Shown piece by piece: positions 1-9,888 of a stretch of 64,000 bases of DNA. The DNA lies in contig NZ_CANNGG010000003.1 of assembly GCF_947504135.1 (NCBI RefSeq), forward strand, positions 434,001-498,000. The letters run 5' to 3'. How positions within the stretch are numbered: the first letter of the stretch is position 1; each line of letters starts with the position of its first letter. The stretch comes from an uncultured Tenacibaculum sp. (GTDB lineage Bacteria; Bacteroidota; Bacteroidia; Flavobacteriales; Flavobacteriaceae). A program made the translations under genes and the position numbers. The notes under the pieces were generated by a model. That model saw nothing but the letters and a program-made list of their open reading frames with translations, was not told the origin of the DNA and ran no database searches.

Positions 1-2772
1 CTACAGCAAGATGATGCCGACAATAGAGTTATTAAATTTGTTGAAAACTATCCTTACAACAATAAAAAAGAAAAGGCATTTTTAAATGTTGGTAATTATT
101 ATTTTGCTAACAGAAAGGCTGCGCATTCTTTAAAATGGTATCAAAAAGTAAATGAAAAATTACTAAGTCCAGAAGAAAAAAACGAGTTGAACTATAAAAT
201 GGGATATGCACTTTTAGTTTCTAATTATTTAAAGGATGCTAAGTCTCGTTTTCAAACGCTATTAGGAAATCCTATTTATGGTAATGATGCTCGTTATTAC
301 TATGGTTTTATTGCTTACAAGCAAGAAAACTTTGGAGAAGCAGAAGACAATTTAAGTCAATTAGCCAACGATGCTACTTACCAAGCAAAAGCGAATTACT
401 ATATATTAGACATCAGTTTTAAAGCTGGAAGGTTTGATAAATCAATTCAAATTGGAGAACAATTATTAAAAACTACAAAAGATCAAAAAGAGGTTTCTGA
501 AATTTCTAAAATAGTAGGTGAAAGTTATTTCAACCTTAAAAAATATGACAAAGCAATTCCGTACTTAACAAAATACAAAGGTAAAAATGGTCGTTGGACG
601 AATACAGACTATTATTACTTAGGATATGCTTATTATCAACAAAAAGATTACGAAACTGCTATTAGCAACTTTAACAAAATTATTGGAGGAAACAACAAAG
701 TAGCGCAAAATGCTTACTATCATTTAGCGGAATGTTATTTAGAGTTAGATAAAAAACTAGAGGCTTTAAATGCATTTAAAAATGCTAGTGAAATGGATTT
801 TGATGCTAAAATAACAGAAAGTGCTTCGTTAAACTATGCTAAATTGAGTTACGAAGAAGGTAACCCGTACGAAAGTGTTCCTGATGTTTTAAAAGGATTT
901 TTAACTAAATATCCTACGTCACCCAATACAGCTGAAATTAGTAATTTATTAGTTACTTCATACTTACATCAACAAGACTATCAAGGTGCTTTAGACTTTT
1001 TAAGCACTTCTGAAACTCCTGAAAGTAAAAGTATTATTAATGAAGTGTCGTTATACAGAGGTATTCAGTTATTTAATGAAAATAAAATTGCCGAGGCTAA
1101 ATCGTATTTTACTAGTGCTACACAGTCAGAAAACCCAACTGTAAGTAACAAAGGGGCTTATTGGTTAGCTGAAACTGAATACTCTTTGGGTAACTATCAA
1201 AAAGCTTTAGACAGCTTCCTTTCTGTTACCAATAAAGACATAGAAGAAGCTAAAATGCTTAACTACCAAATTGGATACACAAACTTCAAGTTAAAAAGTT
1301 ATCCGAATGCAGCGAAATACTTTCAGCAATTCCTAGATCAAAATATAGATGATAACGATTTGAATGATGATGCTTCTAACCGTTTAGGAGATGCATATTA
1401 TGCTTCAAAAAGTTATTCAAATGCTATAAAAGCGTACAACAAAGTAATTCAAGAAGGTGGTGTTGGTGCCGATTATGCACAATATCAAACAGCAATGAGT
1501 AATGGTTTCTTAGGTAAAAACGATGTTAAAATTCAATATCTAGAAACACTGATTAATGAGTATAGCGAATCTCAGCTTAAAGATGATGCTTTATTCCAAT
1601 TAGCTACTACATATACTACTACAAACAATACCTCAAAAGCTCAAAAAACCTATGAGCGTTTATTAGCGAATTACCCTACAAGTAATTACGTTCCTAATGT
1701 ATTATTACGTCAAGGTCTGTTATACTACGGTAGTAATAACAATAGAAAAGCTATTGAAAAATATAAGGAAGTAGTTGCAAAACATCCAACCTCTAACGAA
1801 GCAAGACAAGCGGTTACGAACATCAAAAATGTATATATCGATTTAGGAAAAGTTGATGAATATGCTGCTTGGGTTAAAAACATACCTTTTGCTAATGTTA
1901 CCAACGCCGAATTAGATAATGCTACTTACCAATCTGCTGAGAACAAATTCTTAGAAAACAACAATCCAAAAGCTATTGAAGGATTCAACAAGTATTTACA
2001 ATCATTCCCTAACGGAATAAATGTATTAAAAGCTCACTTTTATTTAGCGCAAGCTTATAACAACACTAAGCAGTTTGATAAAGCAATTCCTCATTACTCT
2101 CATGTTTCAAAACAAAACAAGAATGAATTTACAGAGGAATCATTAACAAAACTTGCTAATATCTATTTAGAAAAACAAGATTGGAATAATGGTATTTTAG
2201 TACTTCAACAATTAGAGAAAGACGCAAACTATCCGCAAAACATCATTTTTGCCCAAAGTAATTTAATGAAAGGGTATTACAACAAAAATGATTATGCTAA
2301 CGCAATCGTCTATGCTGAAAAAGTATTAACTACAGGTAAGGTTGACACTAATATTGCTGAAGACGCAAAAATAATTTTAGCACGCTCTTCTTTTAAAAAG
2401 AATGACTTTTTAACTGCCGAAGAATACTTTAATGAAGCTAGTAAAAAAGCTACAGGTGAGCTAAAAGCTGAGTGTTTATATTACAATGCCTTCTTTTTAC
2501 ATGAGAACAAAGAATACGAAGCTTCTACCAAAGCTGTTCAAGACTTAATTGCTAATTATTCTTCTTACAAATATTGGGGAGTAAAAAGCTATATAATCAT
2601 GGCGAAGAACTATTATGCTTTAAAAGATGCGTACCAAGCAACTTACATCTTAGAGAATATTATTAAAAACTTTACTCAGTATAAAGATGTAATTGAAGAG
2701 GCTAAAAATGAACTTCGTACCATTAAAAACAAAGAAGCCAAAACAAACGAATCAGTAACTACCCAAAACTAA
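1..2772 (+). CDS. TPR-repeat protein, 5' truncated by window
   Basis: The reading frame is open from the first base, so the true start lies outside the window; 923 codons remain. The protein is almost entirely tandem tetratricopeptide repeats: about 34-residue helix pairs with the usual small and aromatic positions (for example AYYHLAECYLELDKKLEAL near residue 240). Such repeats make protein-binding superhelices. No enzymatic motif is visible. The stop is 27 bases before an outer-membrane barrel gene, a pairing I know from many Flavobacteriaceae genomes, so a role in assembling or serving an envelope complex is an inference. The family usually runs to about 1000 residues, so little should be missing. 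Confidence 0.85.
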   Translation, partial: LQQDDADNRVIKFVENYPYNNKKEKAFLNVGNYYFANRKAAHSLKWYQKVNEKLLSPEEKNELNYKMGYALLVSNYLKDAKSRFQTLLGNPIYGNDARYYYGFIAYKQENFGEAEDNLSQLANDATYQAKANYYILDISFKAGRFDKSIQIGEQLLKTTKDQKEVSEISKIVGESYFNLKKYDKAIPYLTKYKGKNGRWTNTDYYYLGYAYYQQKDYETAISNFNKIIGGNNKVAQNAYYHLAECYLELDKKLEALNAFKNASEMDFDAKITESASLNYAKLSYEEGNPYESVPDVLKGFLTKYPTSPNTAEISNLLVTSYLHQQDYQGALDFLSTSETPESKSIINEVSLYRGIQLFNENKIAEAKSYFTSATQSENPTVSNKGAYWLAETEYSLGNYQKALDSFLSVTNKDIEEAKMLNYQIGYTNFKLKSYPNAAKYFQQFLDQNIDDNDLNDDASNRLGDAYYASKSYSNAIKAYNKVIQEGGVGADYAQYQTAMSNGFLGKNDVKIQYLETLINEYSESQLKDDALFQLATTYTTTNNTSKAQKTYERLLANYPTSNYVPNVLLRQGLLYYGSNNNRKAIEKYKEVVAKHPTSNEARQAVTNIKNVYIDLGKVDEYAAWVKNIPFANVTNAELDNATYQSAENKFLENNNPKAIEGFNKYLQSFPNGINVLKAHFYLAQAYNNTKQFDKAIPHYSHVSKQNKNEFTEESLTKLANIYLEKQDWNNGILVLQQLEKDANYPQNIIFAQSNLMKGYYNKNDYANAIVYAEKVLTTGKVDTNIAEDAKIILARSSFKKNDFLTAEEYFNEASKKATGELKAECLYYNAFFLHENKEYEASTKAVQDLIANYSSYKYWGVKSYIIMAKNYYALKDAYQATYILENIIKNFTQYKDVIEEAKNELRTIKNKEAKTNESVTTQN

Positions 2773-2811
2773 AATTTGTTAATAACAAACGAAAGTTAAA
2801 TGATTAGATCG

Positions 2812-4593
2812 ATGAAAAAGCACCTAAGTTTACTTGCTTTATTTGTGATAGCCTATGCAAATGCACAAGAAAAAAACGCCACAAACAAAGCAAAAGACAC
2901 TATTATAAAAACAGAAGTTGTAAACGTAGTAACTTCGTATGTTCCTAAAATTACTGATGCCTTTAAAATAAAGCAAAAACCAGTAATTGAACACACTAAA
3001 GAAACTCAGAAAAAAGCGTTAGAATATCAAATATTTTCAGTTCCTGTAGCCTCTACTTTTATTCCTAAAAGTGGTACTATGAAAAAGGTAGATCTTGGAA
3101 AAAGAGAAAAGTTATACGATAACTACGTGTCTGTTGGTTTTGGAAACGTACTGTCTCCTTTCTTAGAAGCCTATATGAGACGTAGCCAAAGTTACAACAG
3201 TGAATTAGGAGCTCATGTGAAATTTTTACTATCCTCTGATCCAGTTGCAGACACTGAGCTAAGTAGTACTTTTTTCAACATTGATTTAAACTTAAATTAC
3301 ACACAACAAGAACGTTATTTTCAATGGTCTGCAGGTTTAGATGCTGAAAAAGACAAATATAACTGGTATGGTTTACCAACCAATATTACGTTTACCGAGT
3401 TTGCCTTAAGTACTATTGAAGAATCACAAAGCTATAATCACTTTAAAATCTTCGGGCAAATAAAGCCAGATGACTCTTATTTAGATGAAGCTAACGGAGC
3501 TATTTCTTATTTTTCTGATTCTTTTGAAAGCTCTGAATTTTTGATAGATGGAAATGCTCAGTTTCGTTTTCCTTTAGATAATTTTCATCGTCAACTAAAT
3601 GACTTATACGTAAATACTACTGCTAGTTATTTAGGAGGAAGTTACGCTTATGCTTACAATGCTGTTACCGCTATCGATTATAGTTTTATTACTTTAGGAG
3701 TACACCCAACATACAAGTTTAACCTACAAGATTTAGCTATTAAACTAGGTGCTAAAAGTTATTTTTCAATGGATACGGAAAATAGTGAATCTAACTTTTT
3801 CATTTATCCTGATGTCGAAATCTCATATCCTATCGTAAAAGATTTTGCAAATGTATTTGTTGGCGCATCAGGTGATTTAACCACGAACATGTTCCAATCT
3901 TACACAGATGATAACCCTTACGTATCTCCTACCCTTGATATGCGTCAAACAAACAAAAAATTTGATGCTTTTGGAGGAATTAGAGGAAAGCTAAATCATC
4001 AATTTAGCTATAACACAAAAGTAAGTTATGCTGATATTGAAAATAATCCGTTTTTTGCTTTGAACCAATCAAAGTCTGATGGCGACAACATTGCTGGAAC
4101 TAACGGATTTACTTTCTACGGATATGAATATGGAAACTCTTTTAAAGTAGTTTATGACGATATTAAACTGTTATCTTTCTTTGGTGAAATCGCTTTTGAT
4201 GGTATCAAAAACCTTACTATTGGAGCTAATGCACAGTTTAATAAATTCACGTTAACCAACGAAACAGAAGCTTGGAACGCTCCTAAAATAAAAGGAGAGA
4301 TTTTCGGAACTTATAAGACCGATAAATGGTATGCAGGCGCAAACCTATACTTTGTAGGAAACAGAAAAGGTCGTGTGTATGACGCTTTACCTGCCGATAC
4401 TTTTACATCAACAGATTTAAAAAGCTATTTTGATGTAAACTTTAACGGAGGGTATCATTTTGACGATTCATTTTCTGTGTTTTTAAACCTTAACAACGTA
4501 CTAAACAACAGTTATCAACGATTTAATAATTTTAACGTACAAGGTTTTCAAGCAATGGGAGGATTAACCTGGAAGTTTGATACACTGTTTTAA
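2812..4593 (+). CDS. TonB-receptor-like outer membrane beta-barrel protein
   Basis: I start at the ATG at 2812, not at 2800, because MKKHLSLLALFVIAYANAQ is then a clean Sec signal peptide ending in AxAQ. The mature protein has alternating amphipathic strands rich in Tyr, Phe and Asn (LDLNLNYTQQ type) and a C-terminal aromatic strand (GGLTWKFDTLF), as in TonB-dependent receptor barrels. I see no complete plug domain or TonB box, and about 590 residues is short for a full receptor, so it may be a barrel-only relative with a structural role. It follows the TPR gene closely and precedes the MepA-like gene by three bases, so the three are probably co-transcribed. Confidence 0.75.
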   Translation: MKKHLSLLALFVIAYANAQEKNATNKAKDTIIKTEVVNVVTSYVPKITDAFKIKQKPVIEHTKETQKKALEYQIFSVPVASTFIPKSGTMKKVDLGKREKLYDNYVSVGFGNVLSPFLEAYMRRSQSYNSELGAHVKFLLSSDPVADTELSSTFFNIDLNLNYTQQERYFQWSAGLDAEKDKYNWYGLPTNITFTEFALSTIEESQSYNHFKIFGQIKPDDSYLDEANGAISYFSDSFESSEFLIDGNAQFRFPLDNFHRQLNDLYVNTTASYLGGSYAYAYNAVTAIDYSFITLGVHPTYKFNLQDLAIKLGAKSYFSMDTENSESNFFIYPDVEISYPIVKDFANVFVGASGDLTTNMFQSYTDDNPYVSPTLDMRQTNKKFDAFGGIRGKLNHQFSYNTKVSYADIENNPFFALNQSKSDGDNIAGTNGFTFYGYEYGNSFKVVYDDIKLLSFFGEIAFDGIKNLTIGANAQFNKFTLTNETEAWNAPKIKGEIFGTYKTDKWYAGANLYFVGNRKGRVYDALPADTFTSTDLKSYFDVNFNGGYHFDDSFSVFLNLNNVLNNSYQRFNNFNVQGFQAMGGLTWKFDTLF

Positions 4594-4596
4594 AAA

Positions 4597-5391
4597 GTGA
4601 AGCTTTTAGTACATTTAATACTTTTTATAGTACTAACCATCCTTACGCAAATTGGTGGTCTTGTTTATCTTTTGGTTATAGTCATTGCTAAACTAAAAAG
4701 ACTCCCAGTTTTAGGTAGTTTTCTTTTGTTTTCTTCAATTTATTTAGTCACTATTTTCACAATAGTTCCTTGGGTTTCTTCAAAGGTATTTGAAAGGGTT
4801 AAAATTGAAAACAATCAATTGGTTAGTTATCATAATGTACTAACTCTTTTGTGTAATAGAAACTATGTAAAACCAGAATTAAACAATGCGCTTAAAGAAA
4901 TTGGATATCAACTCAATAAAAAACACCCAAATACTAAAGTAATTTATTTAGATGCTAACTTCCCTTTTTTTGACGGCTTCCCGCTTTTCCCTCATTTAAG
5001 TCATAATGATGGAAAAAAAGTTAATATTTCTTTTATTTATAAAGATTCTTTTGGAAAAATAACAAACAATAAGCCTTCCAATAGCGGTTATGGTGTTTTT
5101 GAAACCCCTACACAAAACGAAACAAATACTACAGCTATTTGTAAAGAAAAAGGATACTGGCAGTACGATTATCCTAAATACCTAACACTGGGAACTAACA
5201 ATAAAAACCTCTCCTTTTCTAATAAGGTAAACAAAGATTTCTTAGAAATAATTACCAACCTACAGCAAACTCAAAAAGTGTTTATTGAACCACACCTTAA
5301 AACACGTTTACATCTAAAAAGTTCTAAAATTAGATTTCAAGGATGTAAAGCGGTGAGACACGACGATCACATTCATCTTCAAATTAACTAA
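4597..5391 (+). CDS. Membrane-anchored MepA/M15-like protein with altered zinc site
   Basis: The start is GTG, three bases after the previous stop, with no better ATG. Residues 1-60 hold two hydrophobic segments (MKLLVHLILFIVLTILT and a second near 40-60), so the rest is probably periplasmic. The C-terminal part resembles murein endopeptidase MepA and M15 peptidases: H136-x6-N143 (HNDGKKVN) stands where the family has H-x6-D, and H255-DD-H258-I-H260 matches the terminal His-x-His motif. The Asp zinc ligand is therefore Asn here. The protein may bind zinc weakly, or may bind peptidoglycan without cutting it. The family assignment rests on two motifs only. Confidence 0.55.
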   Translation: MKLLVHLILFIVLTILTQIGGLVYLLVIVIAKLKRLPVLGSFLLFSSIYLVTIFTIVPWVSSKVFERVKIENNQLVSYHNVLTLLCNRNYVKPELNNALKEIGYQLNKKHPNTKVIYLDANFPFFDGFPLFPHLSHNDGKKVNISFIYKDSFGKITNNKPSNSGYGVFETPTQNETNTTAICKEKGYWQYDYPKYLTLGTNNKNLSFSNKVNKDFLEIITNLQQTQKVFIEPHLKTRLHLKSSKIRFQGCKAVRHDDHIHLQIN

Positions 5392-5440
5392 GTTTTTATT
5401 CTTTTTTGTGTAGATTTATCTCCCTAATTTACACTAAAAC

Positions 5441-6880
5441 ATGAAAAAACTAACCTTTCTACTTACAGCAAGTATCTTCTGCCTTGCTTGTAAAACAGAA
5501 CAAAAACAACCTAAAACAGCTTCAAACACCTACACAGAAGCAAACTACAAACAAGATTCAACACAAGTAAAAAAACTATTCAACACTGCACTTACCCAAG
5601 GTAAATCATATGAATGGCTACGTGATTTAACACAAAATATTGGAAGCCGTTTATCTGGTTCAGAAGGTGCAGCTAAATCAGTTATTTGGGGAGAAAAACT
5701 CATGAAAGAAGTTGGTTTAGATTCTGTTTGGCTACAACCCATTATGGTGCCTCATTGGGTTCGTGGAGAAAAAGAAGTAGCTAATTATGAATTTAACGGG
5801 GAAAAAATTAATGTTCCTATTTGTGCTTTAGGAGGTTCTATTGCAACACCAACTAACGGAATTACTGCACAAGTTATAGAAGTTAAAAATATTGAAGAAG
5901 CTAAAAACTTAGGTGATAAAGCCAATGGTAAAATTGTATTTTTCAATGGTGCTTTTGACAACACTCTCATCAATACCTTTCAAGCTTATGGAGGGTGTGT
6001 AGGACAACGCTATGGAGGAGCTGCTATAGTTGGAAAATTTGGAGCAAAAGCAGTCATTGTTCGTTCTATGACCAACGGAATTGATGATTATCCACACACA
6101 GGTTCTATGGGCTACGGTGATATTCCAAAAGAAGAATACATTCCTGCAGCTGCTATTAGTTCTCGTGCTGCTGAAAACTTAAGCAAGCATTTAAAAGAAA
6201 ACCCTAACTTACAGTTTTATTTTAAACAAAGTTGCGAAAACTTACCTGATGCCCCTTCACACAATGTCGTAGGAGAAATTAAAGGAAGTGAATATCCTGA
6301 TAAAATTATGGTTGTTGGAGGACATTTAGATTCTTGGGATTTAGGGGAAGGCGCACATGATGACGGAACCGGAATTGTACAATCGTTAGAAGTTGCTTAT
6401 TTGTTTAAAAAGAACAATATTAAACCTAAAAACACAATCCGTATTGTATTTTTTATGAATGAGGAAAATGGTTTACGTGGCGCTACTGAATATGCTCGTT
6501 TAGCAAAAGAAAATAACGAATTACATATTGGAGCTTTAGAATCTGATGCCGGTGGGCATACCCCAAGAGGTTTCTCTATCGATGCTAATGAAAGAAACTT
6601 GCAATTAGTTCAAAGCTGGAAAAAGCTTTTAGCACCTTACGGATTACATGATATTACTGCTGGAGGTGGCGGTGCTGACATCGGACCTTTAAAAGACGAC
6701 CATGTTACCTTAGTAGGCTACCGACCAGATTCACAACGCTATTTTGATTATCATCATGCGGCTACTGATACATTTGATAAAGTAAATAAACGTGAACTTG
6801 AGTTAGGAAGTGCTTCTATGGCTAGTATTGTATATTTAATGGATAAATATTTATATAACGAAGAAGCTTTAAAACCTTAA
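5441..6880 (+). CDS. M28 family zinc peptidase, lipoprotein
   Basis: A lipoprotein signal ends in the lipobox CLAC with Cys17 as the lipid site, so it acts in the envelope. After a PA-like insert (about residues 120-260) comes the M28 di-zinc catalytic domain. Likely ligands and catalytic residues are H295 (GGHLDSWD), D307 (AHDDGTG), E341-E342 (NEENG), D369 (ESDAGG) and H438 or H439 (YHHAATDT), all intact. M28 enzymes cut N-terminal residues from peptides or dipeptides. Length (479) is normal. The DoxX gene starts four bases after the stop and the amidohydrolase follows, so this gene heads an operon. Confidence 0.9.
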   Translation: MKKLTFLLTASIFCLACKTEQKQPKTASNTYTEANYKQDSTQVKKLFNTALTQGKSYEWLRDLTQNIGSRLSGSEGAAKSVIWGEKLMKEVGLDSVWLQPIMVPHWVRGEKEVANYEFNGEKINVPICALGGSIATPTNGITAQVIEVKNIEEAKNLGDKANGKIVFFNGAFDNTLINTFQAYGGCVGQRYGGAAIVGKFGAKAVIVRSMTNGIDDYPHTGSMGYGDIPKEEYIPAAAISSRAAENLSKHLKENPNLQFYFKQSCENLPDAPSHNVVGEIKGSEYPDKIMVVGGHLDSWDLGEGAHDDGTGIVQSLEVAYLFKKNNIKPKNTIRIVFFMNEENGLRGATEYARLAKENNELHIGALESDAGGHTPRGFSIDANERNLQLVQSWKKLLAPYGLHDITAGGGGADIGPLKDDHVTLVGYRPDSQRYFDYHHAATDTFDKVNKRELELGSASMASIVYLMDKYLYNEEALKP

Positions 6881-6883
6881 TTC

Positions 6884-7243
6884 ATGGATACTTTTATCGT
6901 AGTATTAAAAATTATTTTCGGAATATTTTTCGCCTTTGCGGGTATTATGCACATTGTGAAACCTAAGATTTTCAATCGCTTTATTCCTAATTTCCTTCCC
7001 AAATTAGTTGTAAACTACATAGCTGGTTTATTAGAACTGCTTATTGGTATTGGATTACTAATTAATCAAACTACCAAACAAGCAGCCTTAGCAATGTTTT
7101 TATTAATGTTAATTTTCTTACCTATTCACATTTGGGATGTTTTTAGAGAAAAACCTGCAATTGGATCTAGGAAAATAGCCATCATAAGAGTGCCTCTTCA
7201 GTTTTTACTATTATATATCGCCTATTTAATTTACACACACTAA
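6884..7243 (+). CDS. DoxX-like integral membrane protein
   Basis: The 119 residues form four hydrophobic segments with the DoxX signatures: an F-x-F-x-G-I-x-H stretch in the first helix (FGIFFAFAGIMHIVKP), then GLLELLIGIGLL and the FLPIHIWD loop. DoxX-like proteins are small inner-membrane proteins of poorly defined role, sometimes tied to quinone or redox chemistry. The gene lies between a secreted peptidase and a secreted amidohydrolase, and its stop codon overlaps the next start by one base, so translation is probably coupled. Confidence 0.8.
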   Translation: MDTFIVVLKIIFGIFFAFAGIMHIVKPKIFNRFIPNFLPKLVVNYIAGLLELLIGIGLLINQTTKQAALAMFLLMLIFLPIHIWDVFREKPAIGSRKIAIIRVPLQFLLLYIAYLIYTH

Positions 7244-8856
7244 TGAAAAAAACACTACTCCCTCTACTCGTTTTTAGTTTCCTACTTTCTTGCAAACAAA
7301 AAGAAAAAGTAGATACTATTGTTATTAATTCCTATACATATACGGTAAACTCTAATTTTGACACCGCTGAAAGTTTCGCTATTAAAGATGGAAAATTTAT
7401 AGCCATAGGAAACAATAAACAAATACAAAAAAAATACACAGCAACTAATCTTATCGATGCTAAAAACAAACCTGTTTACCCCGGGTTTATCGATGCACAT
7501 TGTCATTTTTACGGATTAGGTTTACAACAACAGAAAGTAGACTTAGTTGGAACTGAGAGTTATGATGAAGTACTACAAAGATTAATTGATTTTCAAAAAG
7601 AAAAGAATACAACCTACATCACAGGCCGTGGTTGGGATCAAAATGATTGGGAAGTAAAAGAATTTCCTACCAAAGAAAAATTAGACAGTATTTTCCCTAA
7701 TACTCCAGTTGCTATTCGTAGAATTGATGGTCATGCAATGTTAGTAAATCAAGCTGCTATTAATTTAGCTGGTATTACTACCGATTCTAAAGTAGATGGT
7801 GGAGAGTTTATAAAAAAAGACGGTAAACTAACAGGAGTGCTTATTGATAACGCTATGAGCTTTGTTAACAATCCAAAACCATCTAAAAAAGAACAGATTC
7901 AAGCTTTAAAAGATGCTGAAAAAATCTGTTTTGATTTAGGATTAACTACCGTTGACGATGCTGGTTTAGATAAAGAAGTTATTGAATTAATTGACAGCTT
8001 ACAACAATCGGGTGATTTAAAGATGCGTGTATATGCAATGATTTCTAACAATCAAAAAAACCTTAATTACTTCCTCAACAAAGGAGTTATAAAAACTGAC
8101 AGACTAAATGTTCGTTCTGTAAAAGTCTATGCCGATGGTGCTTTAGGATCACGAGGAGCTGCCCTTAAAGATGAATATTCTGACAAAAAAGGGCATTTTG
8201 GAGCTTTGGTTAACTCGTATGAGAACTTACAAAAAGTAGCTAAGAAAATCGCTGCTTCCGACTATCAAATGAACACACATGCAATTGGTGACTCTGCCAA
8301 TTATGTGATGTTAAAAACATACAACGAAGTATTAAAAAATAAAACTGACAGACGTTGGCGTATTGAACACGCTCAAATTGTAGATGTGAAAGATTTTAAT
8401 CTATTCAAAAATGTACTTCCATCTATACAACCAACACATGCCACTTCTGATATGTATTGGGCAGAAGACCGAGTAGGATCAGATAGAGTTAAAGGTGCTT
8501 ATGCTTATAATGACTTATTAAAAGAATACGGAAAAGTTGCTTTAGGAACCGATTTCCCTATTGAGCATGTAAGTCCGTTATATACTTTTTACGCAGCTAC
8601 TATCAGAAAAGATTTAAAAGGGTATCCTGAAAATGGCTACCAAATGGAAAATGCATTATCAAGAGAAAATGCCTTAAAAGGAATGACTATTTGGAATGCC
8701 TATGCTAATTTTGAGGAAAACGAAAAGGGAAGCATCGAAATAGGTAAAGTCGCTGATTTTATCATTCTTGATAAGGATATAATGACTATTGACGGAAAAG
8801 AAATTCCGAATACAAAAGTGATAGCAACCTATGTAAATGGAGAAAAAGTGAATTAA
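7243..8856 (+). CDS. Amidohydrolase family 3 (YtcJ-like) lipoprotein
   Basis: The signal ends in LLSC with Cys17, so this is a lipoprotein. The catalytic part is an amidohydrolase of the YtcJ/amidohydrolase_3 group: the first metal pair is H86 and H88 (DAHCHFYG), later ligands lie in MNTHAIGDSAN and in RIEHAQIVD, and the final Asp is in GTDFPIEH. Length (537) is typical. Relatives hydrolyse C-N bonds of varied substrates, often unknown. It is the last gene of the operon with the M28 peptidase and DoxX genes, and a strong hairpin follows. The three may together process extracellular peptide or amide nutrients; that is inference. Confidence 0.85.
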   Translation: MKKTLLPLLVFSFLLSCKQKEKVDTIVINSYTYTVNSNFDTAESFAIKDGKFIAIGNNKQIQKKYTATNLIDAKNKPVYPGFIDAHCHFYGLGLQQQKVDLVGTESYDEVLQRLIDFQKEKNTTYITGRGWDQNDWEVKEFPTKEKLDSIFPNTPVAIRRIDGHAMLVNQAAINLAGITTDSKVDGGEFIKKDGKLTGVLIDNAMSFVNNPKPSKKEQIQALKDAEKICFDLGLTTVDDAGLDKEVIELIDSLQQSGDLKMRVYAMISNNQKNLNYFLNKGVIKTDRLNVRSVKVYADGALGSRGAALKDEYSDKKGHFGALVNSYENLQKVAKKIAASDYQMNTHAIGDSANYVMLKTYNEVLKNKTDRRWRIEHAQIVDVKDFNLFKNVLPSIQPTHATSDMYWAEDRVGSDRVKGAYAYNDLLKEYGKVALGTDFPIEHVSPLYTFYAATIRKDLKGYPENGYQMENALSRENALKGMTIWNAYANFEENEKGSIEIGKVADFIILDKDIMTIDGKEIPNTKVIATYVNGEKVN

Positions 8857-8877
8857 AAACAAAGATTTTACTAAACA

Positions 8878-8915
8878 AAAGCGCCTTAGAAAATATTCTC
8901 TAAGGCGCTTTTATT
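8878..8915. terminator. Bidirectional intrinsic terminator
   Basis: A perfect ten-base stem GCGCCTTAGA / TCTAAGGCGC with an eight-base loop is flanked by A-runs on the left and T-runs on the right. It lies between the converging amidohydrolase and lipoprotein genes and can serve both. Confidence 0.9.
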
Positions 8916-8927
8916 TAATACAGAAAT

Positions 8928-9392
8928 TTATTCTATATAAAATGTTCTATTTTGCGGGACATACACTATTTTATTTTGACAAATAGTAGCACAGCCTCCA
9001 GACTGCAAACATTTATAAATTAATCTACCACAAGAAATTTTTCCATCACAGCCTTTGGTAAATTCACTTGTACCTCCTTTACAAGTTACTTCGTATGCAC
9101 TCTCTTCTACTCTTCTTTGTATCTCTTCTTCACTATCTAAAATAAAAAAATCCGCTTCAGCTTCAACAGAACCAAGGTACTTAATCGTATTATTCTTTTT
9201 ATCATACTCAACATCTATGTATATGACATTTTCATCATTTGATGTTTGTATATCCATAGCAGCTACTTTAGAAAAAAACTCATCTGGTCTCATTTTTGTA
9301 TCCGTCAAAGTATCAAGAGATTCGTTATCATTACAAGATACTAGACCTAATACCATAATTAATAATCCTAAAATAATCTTTCTTTTTTTCAT
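8928..9392 (-). CDS. Small lipoprotein with cysteine-rich C-terminus
   Basis: The product has a lipoprotein signal ending in LVSC (Cys20), then a 75-residue acidic region without a recognised domain, then a C-terminal segment with six cysteines (TCKGG, GCDGK, SCGR, KCLQSGGCATIC). Six cysteines suggest three disulfides in the periplasm or a metal site. I do not recognise the family. It lies convergent to the amidohydrolase and divergent from the DUF3703 gene, close to a metallothionein-like peptide and a sigma factor with a cysteine tail, which may or may not be meaningful. A long antisense frame over it is a shadow. Confidence 0.7.
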   Translation of the reverse strand: MKKRKIILGLLIMVLGLVSCNDNESLDTLTDTKMRPDEFFSKVAAMDIQTSNDENVIYIDVEYDKKNNTIKYLGSVEAEADFFILDSEEEIQRRVEESAYEVTCKGGTSEFTKGCDGKISCGRLIYKCLQSGGCATICQNKIVYVPQNRTFYIE

Positions 9393-9494
9393 AATAAATA
9401 AATTTTAAAATTAGTTAAAACACTAATTTAAAGTTTTTTACAAAAAAACATCTTTTTTTACTTGATATAGTCTGATATATAAAATCAATATATC

Positions 9495-9833
9495 ATGACA
9501 AGACTACAACGAAAGCAAGAATTTTATAATCAATTAATCTTAGCTAAAAAGGCACTTAAAAGCAATCGCTTTCAAGTGTCATTTTATCATTTAGAAAATG
9601 CTCATATATTGGGACAAAAACATGTATATAGGCATACTTTATCTCATTATTGGATGTTGATTTACGGAATAAAAACAAACAGTATTAAAGAAATTATTGG
9701 TCAGTTCTTTCGAATTATTGCTTCAATTTTATTTACCTTAATTTGGGTTCCAGTAGGAAACACAGGAGGTTCAAATATTTCAGCAATTAAACCCATTCCT
9801 GTTAGAAAGGAGCTTCAAAAATATTTTTCGTAA
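9495..9833 (+). CDS. DUF3703 family protein
   Basis: This 112-residue protein matches my memory of DUF3703: an N-terminal helical part with FYHLENAHILGQ, a conserved H-x3-H (HTLSHYWML), GQFFRIIASILFT, then the signature VPVGNTGGSNISAIKP near the C-terminus. Its biochemical role is unknown. DUF3703 genes are often seen near heavy-metal functions, which fits the cysteine-rich peptide and SigZ-type gene downstream. One hydrophobic stretch (residues 72-86) could touch a membrane. Confidence 0.75.
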   Translation: MTRLQRKQEFYNQLILAKKALKSNRFQVSFYHLENAHILGQKHVYRHTLSHYWMLIYGIKTNSIKEIIGQFFRIIASILFTLIWVPVGNTGGSNISAIKPIPVRKELQKYFS

Positions 9834-9888
9834 TCATGCATCTTTTTGCGCTGTTTTCAGTCTACTATACGAACCTAAAATATATATC

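Noticed and set aside
9055..9408. Plus-strand frame opposite the cysteine-rich lipoprotein
   Set aside because: The minus-strand product has a lipobox and a gene-like end, while this one is a shadow in the antisense direction.
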